From positions 17,810,649 through 17,874,648 of the forward strand of contig JAVDOI010000003.1 in assembly GCA_032191485.1 (NCBI GenBank): a stretch of DNA of 64,000 bases, in the 5' to 3' direction. This stretch comes from Leptoclinus maculatus (lineage: Eukaryota; Chordata; Actinopteri; Perciformes; Stichaeidae). Shown here one piece after another: positions 1 through 13,115 of the stretch. The notes below the pieces were generated by a model. The model was not told the DNA's origin, made no database searches, and saw only the letters and a program-made list of their open reading frames with translations. The translations under genes were made by a program, and so were the position numbers. The stretch's first letter is position 1. Each line of letters begins with the position of its first letter.

Positions 1-85
1 GTGACTATTAGCACGAGCGTGCATGCTTCCCTATAGTGTGCTAGTGATTGTGTTTACATGCCGATGTTTACTTGCGTGTCGACAC

Positions 86-88
<3 letters not shown>

Positions 89-116
<28 letters not shown>
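89..116. repeat. (TG)n microsatellite
   Basis: Dinucleotide run of 28 bp. Confidence 0.9.
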
Positions 117-117
<1 letters not shown>

Positions 118-1762
118 CTGCAAACACAGTGTGTATCTTAATTGGACTCCATTCAAGTGTTTAATTACTCATTAGAGATGCCGCAAAGCAATCCATCCCC
201 CCCCCCCCGGTTCGCTCCTTTTGCCCTCTGTGACTTCCAACCAACAGAGGCTCAAACGCTTTGACCCAAACTACATGGATTAGTTCACCTCGTCAATCTG
301 GATCAACCTATCCATATGAGATGAAAAATCCCTGAGCCGGGGGGGGGGGGGGGGGGTGAAGCCGGAGCGAGACAGGCAGTTAATAAGCCAGTCAGCCCGT
401 CGTTGTGACACACTTGTTCATGTGACAGATTAGTAGTCAGTCAGACAGCTGGCCACCTTTTTTTTTCTCCACCCAGTCAGTTATTCAGGTGGTCAGTTAA
501 CAAGCCTGATGGCCTTTTAGCTGGACGAATCAGTCAGATACATAATCGTGTTGTCAGTCCGTCTATCTATCTGTCAGCCAGACTGTCAATCAAAGATTAA
601 AAACCCTATAAACCCATCCTTGTAAGTAAGTTGATGTGTTTGATGCTTCACAGTTCTGTAAAATACTACAAAACAGTTACAGGGAACGGTGCAACGTAGA
701 GAATTACACTCAAAAATAATTCAATCTAATACAACAGTCCTGTAATAAACAACACCTCCATGAAGGTTATAATGTTTAGCGTTTATTTGTCCACCACATT
801 TATATGAATGAGGGTAGGTTAGATAACAGAAACACAAAACATAAACATCATTAACCATCATGACGGTAGGATTTATTGTATTAGACTGAATTAATTTCAT
901 CTAGATGTATCTATTAAACTGGCAACTAAGTGTATGACAAAATAAAATCCAAACATAAAACAATTGGATAAACCTAAAGGGTGGATTATTGTTCTTCATA
1001 TTTTGAGCTAACAATAGAAGTCTTGCCTTCTTTCTATTGGACCTGGACTGTGGAGCTTTGTTGGAGCAGAGTATGAGGCTAAAAGATCATGAACATGTAA
1101 GAGAGCCAAACAATGGAGGGTTTAATTTGGCAGCTCTGTCCTTCGAGGGCAACGTTGTTATCCTGGCCAAACGTGGGGCGGATGTCTTGTGGAAACGAAT
1201 CCGCAAGTACGAAAGGATGAAATGGAAAAAAAAGTTTTTATGACATAAAATATTTGTGGTCATGTTGATTGACATCCAAAAGTGTGTCGCAATCTGTAAA
1301 AGAAAAAGAAAGTCATTAAAACGGCATCATAACATCAAAAGAATGCGTGAGTAAAGATGGAATGAAAAATAAATCAGTGCGGTTCTTCTCCCTTCTTTAA
1401 ACATTGACTCTGTGGCTACGTGACATTTCTGCAGGGCACTGACACAAATCTTTTGTCCTCGCCAACCCCCCATTGGTGCACTCGGACACCAGCCATTAAC
1501 TCCTTAGCGCTTCGCTTTGGGCAAACACTGTCGATACCAATCCAGCTCCACTGCCGTTTACGCCGTCGAAAGGTGCCAAAGCCGGTCCTGCATCGTGGCG
1601 AACGCCCCTCAGAAAACAAGGAGAGTGATATCGGCATATCATGCACTCTGTCTGTCAGCTTGTCAGATGCACCGCGTGTGCCCGAGCTCTCATCTCGTCT
1701 GTCTGACTAACTCATCCTGCTTGTCCATCTATCTGTGGCTTTGGCTCTATTCTGTCTCCACG

Positions 1763-1765
<3 letters not shown>

Positions 1766-1809
<44 letters not shown>
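1766..1809. repeat. (GT)n microsatellite
   Basis: Dinucleotide run of about 44 bp. Confidence 0.93.
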
Positions 1810-1811
<2 letters not shown>

Positions 1812-1969
1812 TTCCAGCTACCGCATCACCAAGGTGACAATTACCCTACCGGGGGATCTCCGACAGGTTTTGTTATGTTAATATCAGTGTCGTGGGTGTC
1901 TGGTTGTATGTGTCTGTAAGTATGATGAGGAGCATGTTTGTGTCTGACAGTGTGTGGGCATACGTGTGC

Positions 1970-1974
<5 letters not shown>

Positions 1975-2046
<72 letters not shown>
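1975..2046. repeat. (TG)n microsatellite
   Basis: Dinucleotide run of about 72 bp. Apparent His-Thr or Cys-Val open frames across it are artefacts. Confidence 0.95.
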
Positions 2047-2050
<4 letters not shown>

Positions 2051-2698
2051 TGCCAGGGATTGGCCCAGGCGGCGGTTAATCCGCGGGGGGTCCATGTTGC
2101 CCGTCTTGAAGAAATACATAATAACCTTTCAGATGTGCTGAATGTCACCACGGTGATCTACGGGCGACATTATTCAGAGTGACAGATGTGGAACTCAAAA
2201 ACAGCACAACTTGAGCTGGGGAATGTGAGTGTGTGCTCGTTGCTGCGCCGTACGACGTACAGTACGATATTCTTGTGTGTTGTGCTGTGACTATCTCTTC
2301 TTATTATTATTTATATGCGTGCGTTTACTTTGAAGTGAGGATCAAAAGCTAATTTACATAATTAAACATCAGTGTTTATGAACCCCCAGTATTTCCCTGT
2401 GTAACATGGATGTTTCACTGTGTGTGTGTGTGTTAACGTGTTATAATGTGCTTAGGGTTAGGGTGTTAATACGGTTACACGGGCCCCAGCATCATATATT
2501 TGTATGCATATAAGTGAATGTACTGTATTTGTGTCTCATGCATGTGTTTATGTAGGAGGAGGTAAAGTATTTACTTCGCCCCACATACCTATAAGCATCG
2601 GCAGCAATGCAGCGGGAGACGCAGGCAGAGACGACAGCATGAGAAAGGAACAGCTCATGCTGAGAGAAAAGCAGCTAAAGAGTCTTAGCAAGAGGAAG

Positions 2699-2780
2699 GT
2701 GTGTGTGTGTGCTTGTGTGTGTGTGCGTGTGTGTGTATGTGTGTGTGTGTGTGTGTGTGTGTACTTGTTTGTGTGTGTGC
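2699..2780. repeat. Interrupted (GT)n microsatellite
   Basis: GT run with single-base interruptions, immediately followed by a purine-rich block. Confidence 0.9.
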
Positions 2781-2805
2781 AGGAATAATTTTAAACATGC
2801 ATAAA

Positions 2806-3130
2806 GAACAAGCCGAAAGCAGAGGGCGGGGAATAGAAAAACACGAATGGGGGTGGGGGGAAGTTAAGACGGAGGAGAGAACAAGGAAGAGGAAACAGAA
2901 GGGGGAGTCATGAAGACTGAAAAGAGGAGAAAGTAACAATGTCAAAAGATGCTGCTGTGCTCCTGGAAGGAAAGTGGGGGAAAGAAGAGAAAGGACGAAG
3001 AGGAGAGCGAGCAAATGAATCTGAAGGGAGGAGAGATGAAGATTGAGGGAAAGAAAGGAAAGAAAAGGAGCGAAAGACAGAGTGAAGACAGGAGTAGATG
3101 AAGACGGAGAGATAGAAACGGAGAGTAATG
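2806..3130. repeat. Purine-rich (GA-rich) tract
   Basis: About 320 bp in which the + strand is mostly A and G (GGAAAGAAGAGAAAGG-like text). No unit repeats exactly. The 179-codon Ser/Leu-rich frame on the opposite strand is a by-product. Confidence 0.75.
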
Positions 3131-5960
3131 TGGAGTTAATTGGAGAGACATTAAGAGTGACTGAAGCCGCAGCGCAGCAGACTGAGACAGCAACGTAACT
3201 TAAACTGAGACTACTTACAGACAAGCGTTTCTTCCTGGCAAAAAACTAACTTAGGTGAAATTATGCACGTTTCAGATGCTCAATATAAAATTTCACATTT
3301 AATAGACTCAATTTCTTCTTTTGTTTGTATGCAGAAGAGAGCAAACGGGATGTTCATTACCGTTAGTAAGAGAATGATGATAGTCAAGTTTATTTATGCT
3401 TCACATTTCATACGACAGCAGTAGACTTAATGCGCTTCATGATAAACTCAGTGCTGGCAGAAAGTATCACTCATTGTCTGTAACTGCAGAGAGAAGTTGG
3501 CAACAGAAGTTGAACTTTAACTTTTGCTTTCAGCTGGATAAGCGAGGATGAATTGGATGTTTAAAAATTGAATTTGTCCACTTGTTCTTCTTGACTCTTT
3601 TTCCAAGAAACATGGAGCGATGTGGGGAATAAGCAACTCTTTTTCTTTTTTTTTACTCTCGCTGTTGAGATGCTTGCCTTACTTTTCATTTACATTTCAT
3701 TTTCATGTAATTGGCGACTTGATCAGCTGCATAGCGTCATGACCGCTGCAGAATGTGAATTCTGTCAGTTGTGTGCTCACACTCGCGCAGGTGTGTACAA
3801 ATATGCAACAAATCCTCCAAATTAAACACCAAAATGCGTTTTCTGATCTGACGCTCCTATCACCTGAACAACGTCATTTGTCTGTGCCAACCAATAAATC
3901 TGTTTTATGACGTGACTACGCTATGGTTGAGGTTTAGTTAGGTTTAATCACATGAAATGACTTTGTTAGGTTTGAGGAAAGATAATGGTTTAGGAGTGGT
4001 TGTGGTTTGGAAATGATTGACGTCATTGAGCAGCTGTCTCCCGTCTTAAAGTGATGTTTTGTTGACCCATCCATCCTTTCACCTCGACCTCCTCCTTTGT
4101 TGCTCTATAATCACCTGACTAGCTCCTTCTCTGCCGTGATAATGACCACAGCCACTTCAGAACTTTGTCACTTGAACATAAACATATGTGGGTTTTTTGG
4201 GGCGCCTGCTGAAACAGCTGATGCTGTCGTTCAGTCTCCGTATGTGCAGCATAAAAACGTTGCCCCGTAGTGCTACTAAGGGTTAAATATTCCACAGAGT
4301 ACCTTTAATAATGTATCCAAATGACAACAAATGGCACCACAACAAAAAAGCATACAAAGAAAGGAGAGAAGTTGTCATAACGTCTTTTTTTCTTTTTACA
4401 TGGTGGTTTGCTCGATCTTGTAGGTAGAAACGTTGCATCATTACATTTCTCTGGAGCTTCTCTTTGAAGCGTAGTTTGAACCAAAAACAAGATGGTGCAC
4501 GGAAAGCATTTCCGTCGACTGAATATACATATTTCAGGTCACAGCGTGAATGCCCGCATCAGCGAGGGTGATGGATGGAGAAATAGAGAAAGTTGTGGAT
4601 GGAGAGAGGGGGTGACATAGTGAGAGATGGAGAGAGCGAAGCGTCCTTTGATGTTTGACGGTTGATCCAGGCCTGCTGTTTAGGACGCAGGCAGGTATGG
4701 TAAACATCCGAGGCTTCTCCAAGCAGCTTTGATCACAGCCATGCTGAGAGTTGATGTTGATGAGTCAGTGATGCCAGAATACTGAGATGTGGCCACATCA
4801 CACAGACAAACACACACACACACACACACTTTTTACTGTAAGTGCATCTACAGGATATAAACACACATCCCATCACACACTAAGACATAAGCTTTCATTC
4901 TTCTCTTTAATCTTTCATTTAAACTTTTAAACTCCTGAATTTCTATTTTCTTTTCATCCTGGCGTATACGCACAATACCATAAAACCCTTTTACACCCTT
5001 TTATTTTTTTTTATTTTTTTTTACTGATTGTGGTCCAAGCCTCAGAATGAACCTTCTACATCCATTTGAGAGCGAGCAGCCAAAATCCGAATCCTTCAGC
5101 TGCATCTGGCTAACCTCACCAGACAATTCAATTGCACTGAAAGAGTGAGGAGAATCTGTGAGACGTCAGGGGATTAGGAATGAAGCAAACCATCATATCG
5201 TATTGCACAGGTTTACACTCTGACGATATTAAAAAGAAATGGCTCGATGCTGCGGAACAGAAAACTGAAAAAAAACACCGTGTACGGAACAGCATGCCCT
5301 TCAACAACAATCTGTTTTATGGGCATATTTTAAGATTATGTCTTTTTCATGAAGACACTGCTGAAGATCTATCTTCTTATCATCCTTGAAACTAATTATC
5401 AAGTTTTCCTCCTTTTGGTAATAACGTTTCAAAAATAATATAGTACAAAAAGCTATCTATCTCTGGAAATAAAAGATAATCAAGTTTTATCACCCGGAAA
5501 ATAAGAAGTGTGTGCACTATTTCTTGTCAGATGATCAGACTTTACAAAGAATGTGTAAAAGGATTACTGAAACTCTTTATCATTTTGTGCTGTACTTTGT
5601 TGTAAGATACCTTAAGTATTGGTTTAAGTTTTGGAGGAATTTTTGTTTGTCAAATGTTGAGACAATCCCAGTGAGAACTGGCTCAGTCTGAGAATGTGTG
5701 GGTGTAAAGCAACACATACACAATGTCCTCCGGTTGGATTGATCGAGGCTCGAACTGCGTTGTCTGCAGGTTGTGCAACATTGTCTATTTTGATCCTACA
5801 GTAAAAACCTGGGGGGGTCACCAAAGCCAGCAAGCGGCTGTAATCGTTATTGTATGTATCAAATGATGATGTGAAATGTGAGATGCTGCGCTTGAAGTGA
5901 CGAACCGACAGAGAATCACCACCTGAATCTGCAGCTGCCGGCAGCTTTACGGAGCTTTAT

Positions 5961-6321
5961 TTGTCACGATTCTGTGTTCTGTGTCTTTTGTCTAGCTCCA
6001 CACCCTCCTCACTCACCTAATCAGTTTATTCAGTGCACCTGCCAGTCACACCCACCTCATCAGCTCATCACTCTCACCTGCTCACTCTTTATAAACCCCT
6101 GCCTCTCAGTCACTCACTGCCAGATCGTTGCTTCATGTCTACCCGCCCGGTTTGCCTGCCCCGTCTCGGTCCTGCTGTATTTACGCCCCTCGTCTCTTGT
6201 CTTGTCCGTGGATCCCCTGTTGTGTCCTGTGAGTTTCCTGTATTGGTTTTGTTTATTAAATATCTGTTGCATGCTACTCTGCCTGGTCTGCGCTTGAGTC
6301 CTCCACCATTGCCCCGTGACA
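5961..6321 (+). mobile_element. Candidate solo LTR of a retrotransposon
   Basis: The block starts TTGTCACG and ends CGTGACA, a near-perfect inverted pair with TG...CA ends. It is flanked by a direct TTTAT at 5956-5960 and 6322-6326. Inside are a TATA-like CTTTATAAACC near 6086 and an ATTAAA near 6256, in the order expected of an LTR. No internal retroelement genes are seen on either side, so it would be a solo LTR. Family not assigned. Confidence 0.62.
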
Positions 6322-6669
6322 TTTATAGTGAGTTTCAGCTGGTTGTCTAGCCCTCTTAATGTTTGGGTTCACTCTAGCAGCAGGCAGCTGAAAACCCTCT
6401 AAAAACCCCTCTGTACACTACCTGCTCAGCACCAAACAATAAACTGGCAGCCAAAGAGACAGATATTTCCCTCAGGAGTTGATGAAGACCAAAAGCAGAG
6501 CACAAAGAGAACGAATATTACATTCATCAGGTGGACAGAGACACAACTCCACATTAATGCTGTTGCTCCTTAATTGCTGCAACTGTTAAAGCATAAAGTA
6601 CCTTCAGTATACCATTTAATGGTGTTTTTAAACTTTTATTGCTGTTTAAATTTGATAGTGAAAATATAT

Positions 6670-7075
6670 CTTAAAGGGTCAGTTTACAAAAAGTATATTT
6701 TCCCCCGATGGTACGTAGTCCTGCAGGTAGTTTTCGTCGACTTGTGAGACGTGTGTCTGAGATTTCTGCTGCCGTCTTCAATATGGTGAAGGCGAATGGG
6801 ATTAACAGCATTGAAAAAAATACTTAATAACTCAACAGCAATGTCCGTGTTTCTGCTCTGGATACTCCACAGAGACGCAGTGTTTACACTGTGAACCGTT
6901 TTCATTGGAAGTACTTTCTACATGAGAAATAGTCCCTATGGCAACTGTTGACAGTGTGTGACACAAATGAGATTCCATTCGCTTCCACTGTATTTGGGAG
7001 GAGACAGACAGAAGTCTCAAATGTGTGGGTTTTTTTTATTCATTTTTTGGGGGGGGAGTGAACTGAAACTTTAAG
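6670..7075. mobile_element. MITE-like element with 18-bp terminal inverted repeats
   Basis: The left end CTTAAAGGGTCAGTTTAC and the reverse complement of the right end, CTTAAAGTTTCAGTTCAC, match at 15 of 18 positions. The 406-bp interior has no coding capacity. No clear target duplication was seen. It is probably a non-autonomous DNA transposon. Confidence 0.6.
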
Positions 7076-7701
7076 ACTAGGAAGTTATGATGCACTACAT
7101 GTTAACGTGAGAGCAAGGAAATCATCAGACTGTCTTAACACCAGCCTGAAAAGCTGCATTTCACCTCTGACCCCACCCATCATTGTGCTCCGTTGTACCT
7201 GTAGCTACACTCGACTGTGATGTCACGGTGAACGGACACACCCTGGAGTACAAATAAGACTTTCCGGAGGTGTCGAGGTACTCTCTTTAATCGCAACCTC
7301 GTAATCATAAACATTCATGAAGTTTGATTAATGTCAGTTTTTATTAGTGTCACGGCGGCTTCGTGGAGATCCCTTCAAATAAAGTGTGACGGAATATCAG
7401 TAATGTCTCTTACAGGTTCAATAGGGTTTAATCATTTGCAAACTGTGATCACCAATATGCACATTGAAAGAAATACACACCAATACCTACACTAACGACA
7501 CACACACACATCGTGCACATAATCTCCATGAGGAAGAGGTGGGCTGTAAGTGTGAGAGCATTCCCTTGTCTTTTAGGCCAGCGCAGTGTGTGTGTTTAAT
7601 TCCTAATGACACACAGCCTGAGAGCAGGGGATGCAGGGACACACTCATCCACACTTAACTGCACACCAACATGTACTGTTTAACAGCTCGGTGGCACACA
7701 C

Positions 7702-7703
<2 letters not shown>

Positions 7704-7738
<35 letters not shown>
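7704..7738. repeat. (CA)n microsatellite
   Basis: Dinucleotide run of about 35 bp. Confidence 0.92.
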
Positions 7739-7742
<4 letters not shown>

Positions 7743-8055
7743 CACACAGCTTCTTCACGCCTGGCTGTATTAGGAATGCAGACAGTGTCACAGGAGCAGG
7801 GCAGGGCGCTGAGTGGCTTAATACAACCTAATGTATCCTGGCACATTAGCCCTTTCTTGGATTGAGCATCCTCACTCATCGGGACCCACTTTACCAAGCT
7901 ACCATTCAAGCAAACGCACATGCATTGTATGCCCAAAGTACTAATGCTCTGATGGGAGTCATCCATAAATGTATCAGTGCACAATCAATAGGCAAAGCAC
8001 ATTCGAGTCAGATGGAAAACCACAGTTGTACAAATTGAAATGAAAGACAAAAAAA

Positions 8056-8362
8056 CCTCCTCCTCCATCTGCTCTTCCTCCAGCTGGCCTCCTCCTCCTC
8101 TTTCTTTCCTCCTCCTTTCTTTCTTCTTTCCGTCTTGTTTTACTCTCACTTCGTGCAATCTCATTATCCCTCTCCGTCCCCCTCCTCTCTCTGTCTTTTT
8201 CTTTCTTTTGTCCTCTTTCCACACGTATCGCCATTACTCCCCTACCTTTTCTCTCTCTCTCTCTGTCTCCCTCCCTCTCTTCTTTCTTTTTTAGCTCTTT
8301 CCTTTTAGCTGTTATATTCTCATTCTGTGCATCTCTCCCTTTGTTTCTCTCTCTGCTTCTCC
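8056..8362. repeat. Pyrimidine-rich (TC-rich) tract
   Basis: About 300 bp of mostly C and T on the + strand (CCTCCTCCTCTTTCTTTCCT-like). Open frames on either strand here are low-complexity. Confidence 0.75.
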
Positions 8363-8930
8363 CCTTTAGTTGTTAATCAGAGCTGATTGGGAGCAGAGAG
8401 AGCCGAGAGGAGCTCCCTAGTGGATCAATGCCTCTAAATGATCTGTTCAAGGATCCCTTTAGAACCTGCAAAACTCGCTCTGATAGGGCACCGAAGCATG
8501 AAGGCGCTCATTTCACATCTAACTCACTTCCTGATTTGCCCTCTGGGAGAGAGATAGGACTGCCGTTATAGGGATAATTTGTCCCAAAGCTTAATATTCC
8601 GCTAACCAACAGTGCTTAGACCAAAATGTCTTCATTCCAGGCAATCAATTACTGCCAAGGTGAGGGGGGGGGAAAATGATGAATTTGTTTAAAAAGCTCA
8701 GTCTGTGTTTGTGTGCGCGCCATCGGAGACGTTGAGATTGCCCGACAAACTGGCTTTGTTTATGCTTGTTTGATCGAAGACATTTTCCTGCTTCTCAAAT
8801 TTACTGAGCATCGAGAAAACAAGATTTGATAATGTGCGGCAGCTGAATTTAAAATATGTATGTGAGGGGGTACATCTGAAGTTAAATTGATTGTAGCCGT
8901 GGTGAGCGATGATGTTAATGACGAGCACCA

Positions 8931-8955
8931 GAAGAAGAAGAAGAAGAAGAAGAAG
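8931..8955. repeat. (GAA)n trinucleotide repeat
   Basis: About eight GAA/AAG units. Confidence 0.85.
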
Positions 8956-10939
8956 CGTCCGCGACAGACGTGTGCACGTGCCCACAAAGAGATTACACGA
9001 CAACATCCCACTAAAGGATGTTTAACAGCCATTCAAAATGTGAGATGGGTTAGTGAAGATTGGCTCAATGTGAAACTTGTATTTCAAATGAGTGTGGGTT
9101 GGTAAAGATGCAAAAACAAAAAAGATTATCAATTGTCTTGGGACATTTTATTCATGAAGTGCTGAAAAAAAGCCGATGTATTGTATTTTCTCACAGTAGG
9201 GTGCCGATATGAAAGCAAAGTTATGTATTTTAAGACAACAGTTAAACAAATACTATCTAGAGTACTGATTCAGCAATAGATGATAAATATTGATTGATCC
9301 GTTTCAGCTTCATAACTTTTGCTAATAGATACCATTAATTTAAAGTGAAGCTCTCATATTGTGGATTTTCCTGCATAGTAAGCTAAAACTGTTTTACAAA
9401 GATAAATTGTTTGATATTTTTCTTATTGTCAACAAAATGCATGTAGATACCAAAACAACAATGAATTGATTTTCCTCACAAATATTGTCTGTGTAGCCAA
9501 AAGGCAGATATAAAGTAGCTTATTCCTTTGTGCCCTGTTGTCCAAAAATGATTAAAAACGTAGCTAAGTCTTCATAACCATAAACCTGGGCACTCTAGAT
9601 GAAAGTATGGATTCGTTTTTCAAGTTTAGTTTCTTTAGAACAAATGTGAGCGCCGCGGACAAGACGGGGAAGTCATGAAGTTTGGAGAAACAGACCACAT
9701 ATTGTTGGTTTTTTTTAGTGTTTCAAGGGAACTTGTTGATAATAACAAAAATATACAATATCGGCAGCTTTATCCTTTAAGAGAGACCGTTTCACTCCAG
9801 TGACTTCCAGATTGTAAACAGAAGTTCAGTTGCCATATGAGCAACGTTGGCATCAAAACATAAACATAAATAGAGCCTGTATAATGTAGGGGGAAATATG
9901 CAGCCATGTGTTTTTAATGGACTCTGACTGCCTTGCAGAGATTGGGGAGTCACCAACTGTGTTCAAGCACCATCATGTACTCCCATATGCTATCTATGGT
10001 ATTATTTACGAACTCTTTGACTCGGTGCCAGGAGAAGGAATATAGCAAAGTAATCCCCTTTACAATGTGCCTATACACTGATATTTCTTCTTCAGTAACC
10101 TCTGGCCTACTTCAGTTCATCATGCCACCTTCAGTGATCCGCATGTGTACGGAACTAAAGTGGGCTTTCACCAGCGACTCTATACACTGCTTCGGGCGGT
10201 GGGATAATAATGTGTGCTCTCTACCATCACATGACCCACTTCTCTTGAGAAGGCTCATTCAAGCACTCGGACTGGAAAAAAAAAGAACATATTCCAAACA
10301 TGCCAACAACTCCCATGAAGCATAGCTCGGAAAGCTTTATTAGAATAACATTGGTAACTATGCAGGCTTTTGGGTAACCCGAGGGATTATTATTGATTTT
10401 CTTTGGCCTCCTCTTTGTTTATTAAATAGTTGCAAACACCCTTCAGGATATTTTTTTTGCTACAAACTACCACATGACTCAGGTGGTTTCAAGGCCCCCT
10501 CTATCAGAAAGCGTGTGTTGAAGCGTCCTTGAGCAACGCGTGGCACCTCTGAGGGTTGCTGTTTTGTAGCTCACTCGACCTTGGATCTTCCTGTGGAGGT
10601 GTACGGACAGAAAAATCCCAACAGCGATCATACAATTTCATATAATTACGGTGCACAGCATGAGTGAACTAAGTGGACACTCACCGCAGTTTCCTTTATG
10701 CTGTGCAATCATACAGAAACTCAATATAGATAGTAAATATTCATGGTATTGTAGAAGATTAGGTTTTTTTTTCTCAAAATAGATGTCTCACTCTGTCTCA
10801 TTTCTCCTCTGTAAACTATTCCTGAAGCCTCGTCACCGCTGCCCACTGATTCTGTGCGTCTTTTTCCGGAGCCTGTTTGTGATTATTTTTTTATTCATGA
10901 AGAAATTCTAATTTCGTTGTTTCCTCTTGTGTCTTGCAG

Positions 10940-11232
10940 GTTCTGGCACGGGGAGTACCGGGTGGCAGTGAACATTAATGACTATCTGGACATCTACTGT
11001 CCTTACTACGAGGGTCCTCCGTCCCACGGGCGCATGGAGCGCTACATCCTGTTCATGGTCAACCACGAGGGCTACACCTCCTGCCAGCACAGGATGCGCG
11101 GCTTCAAGCGCTGGGAGTGCAACCGTCCCAGCGGTCCTGACGGACCCCTGCGCTTCTCAGAGAAGTTCCAGCTCTTCACTCCCTTCTCCCTGGGCTTTGA
11201 GTTCAGGCCCGGACACGAGTACTACTACATCT
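10940..11232 (+). CDS. efna2: efna2 receptor-binding-domain exon
   Basis: The acceptor is a pyrimidine run ending TCTTGCAG at 10939 and the donor follows ATC-T at 11232 (GTGGGT). The exon starts in the second split codon (phase completing an Arg or similar) and encodes FWHGEYRV through HEYYYI. It holds three of the four conserved ephrin cysteines and most of the Eph-contact surface. It is clearly more GC-rich than its flanks, as expected for an exon under coding constraint. A reading frame that runs on past 11232 into the intron is not coding. Confidence 0.93.
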
Positions 11233-13074
11233 GTGGGTTATCAGCTAGGCAGTGTGTGTGTTTCTATGTGTGAGGTTGTGTGTGTGTGTGTGCAGGCAAA
11301 CAGTATTTGTCCGTTTGTCGTGTGCATGCGAGCGCGCGCGCCTCTGTTTGCGTGTTAGTTGTTCAATATGCGTTTGTAAACTACATGTAAATATGCAATC
11401 AAGAGAAGCTGATTGAGAGAGTTCTCAAACATCGCCCACGATGTCGCTTGCACACCCACAGGGGCGCATAAATACACCTTCCGTCTCTCACTCGCTCCCC
11501 CCTGCTCTTTCTCTCTCTCACTCTCTTTAATTCTCGATGTGTCTGTCGGCTTCAGTCGAGATCATAAGTGGTGTGCTCAGCAAAGTGGTAAAAATGTCAC
11601 CAGGCGTATTTTGTAATCATTTTTATATTAGCTGTATTGATGTTTCTCCTCACTCCAACAAGTGATGTATTAGTATCACAGACGGGCCTTATCCCCTGAG
11701 ACTGTTTTTCTGAACAGAGTATAAAAAGGTATCATTCCCTCATCAGGCATGGGACGAATAGTAGCTTCAAATTACCCTTAAACATTGTTTTCAGCTGCTA
11801 GGTGGGCCAGATTGGTAGGAGAGATTTACCGCATCCTGACTGTTTAAGGCACAGATCAGTTGGTAATCACAGAAAAGCACATTAAATTGACTTTCAAAAG
11901 CTTTGCTGTCAGTGGCCAAACTTTCTGCAGCGGAGGCTGCGAGAGCTGCTCGGCTCTCCAGATGGGAGAATATGTCGAAGGAAGACGAAGACGACGGTCA
12001 TAATTCACACGATCACAAGAGGTCACACGTCAGGAGAATGTATGCACAGGTTGTCGTAACTTTTTCAACAAACAATTTATTCTGTTTGTCTGGCAAGGAC
12101 GGCCTCGAGCTGCCATGTGTGAAATTAATCCTTTTGTAATTATTCATTTCTCTTGTAACTTGATGACTTTGCTTCATAACCAATTAGCAAAGTTATCTCA
12201 CTAGATCTCTAAGCTCTCTAAACGTCATCCTGAACTGTCATTCTATCAGAATTTGTCACATAGACGAATGATTCTACAGCAGCGTTTCTGCCCCGATGCA
12301 GCCCAGCACAGGTCTCTTTATTACCTGGCTGTGTTGCCTCTGCACAGCTGACCTTTTCAGCGGGAGATGATGCATTCTCGCCATGACCCATAATGGGATG
12401 AGGTTCCTCTGCAATCAGTTTCAGGTCGGCATGTAGCTGCGACATATTTTTTGATTTAGTTTTTTGGCCTTGGACAGAGATTCTGACCTTACAGGTTTAT
12501 TCTCATTCACACAACGGACGAAGCGATCAGCCAAGGCAAAAAAAAAAAACACTCCATGATAGATATTGGCAGGTTTTAATTCAATTTGTTGTAGCATTAC
12601 TGTGTTCGGATTGTATTTCTAATGCGGTAACACGATTTTGTGACGTAGTGCAATCACTGAGAACCAATGTGCTGCACTACTGAATTAAAAGATAATGAGA
12701 TTAAAGTAATGTGTTTCCTCCCACACTATTTGTTTTTAAGAGTAAGTTTTAATAATGAGCACCAAGTATCTGCACATATTTCTGTGCCCCAGTCTGTTGT
12801 CTACACTGTCTCAAAGACACAGCAGGCGAGAGTCAGAGCGCTAAAGAGCGAAGATAACGGCCACCCGATGTCCTACTGCACTTTTCCCAGTCGACACACG
12901 CACACACTCACACTCACACACACACACACACACACACACACAGGCACACCAATCTCGTAGAGTACACATTCCCCTCAAGGGTCCCAGAAACACAATAGTA
13001 TAGTCAGCAACTATACAACTATGGAGGGGCCCTGTCCATCCTGACATGAGACTGAAAACAAAAGAGAGTGTGTT

Positions 13075-13115
<41 letters not shown>

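Larger units (their letters stand above)
1..10939 (+). other. Probable efna2 intron 1 (no coding exon recognised)
   Basis: No conserved exon was recognised in this stretch on either strand. It holds TG/CA microsatellites, a G18 run (339-356), a purine-rich block (about 2806-3130), a candidate solo LTR, an inverted-repeat element and a pyrimidine tract. Because the efna2 signal-peptide exon is not here, it is most simply part of intron 1, but intergenic DNA with an unrecognised exon cannot be excluded. Confidence 0.6.

Noticed and set aside
1841..2151. His-Thr and Cys-Val repeat proteins on both strands
   Set aside because: Translations of the GT microsatellite; every frame of a dinucleotide run is open.
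2451..2464. TTAGGG telomere-like motif
   Set aside because: Only two units; too short to be an interstitial telomere tract.
2685..3224. 179-codon Ser/Leu-rich frame on the - strand
   Set aside because: Low-complexity translation of a polypurine tract and GT repeat; no domain, no conserved motif.
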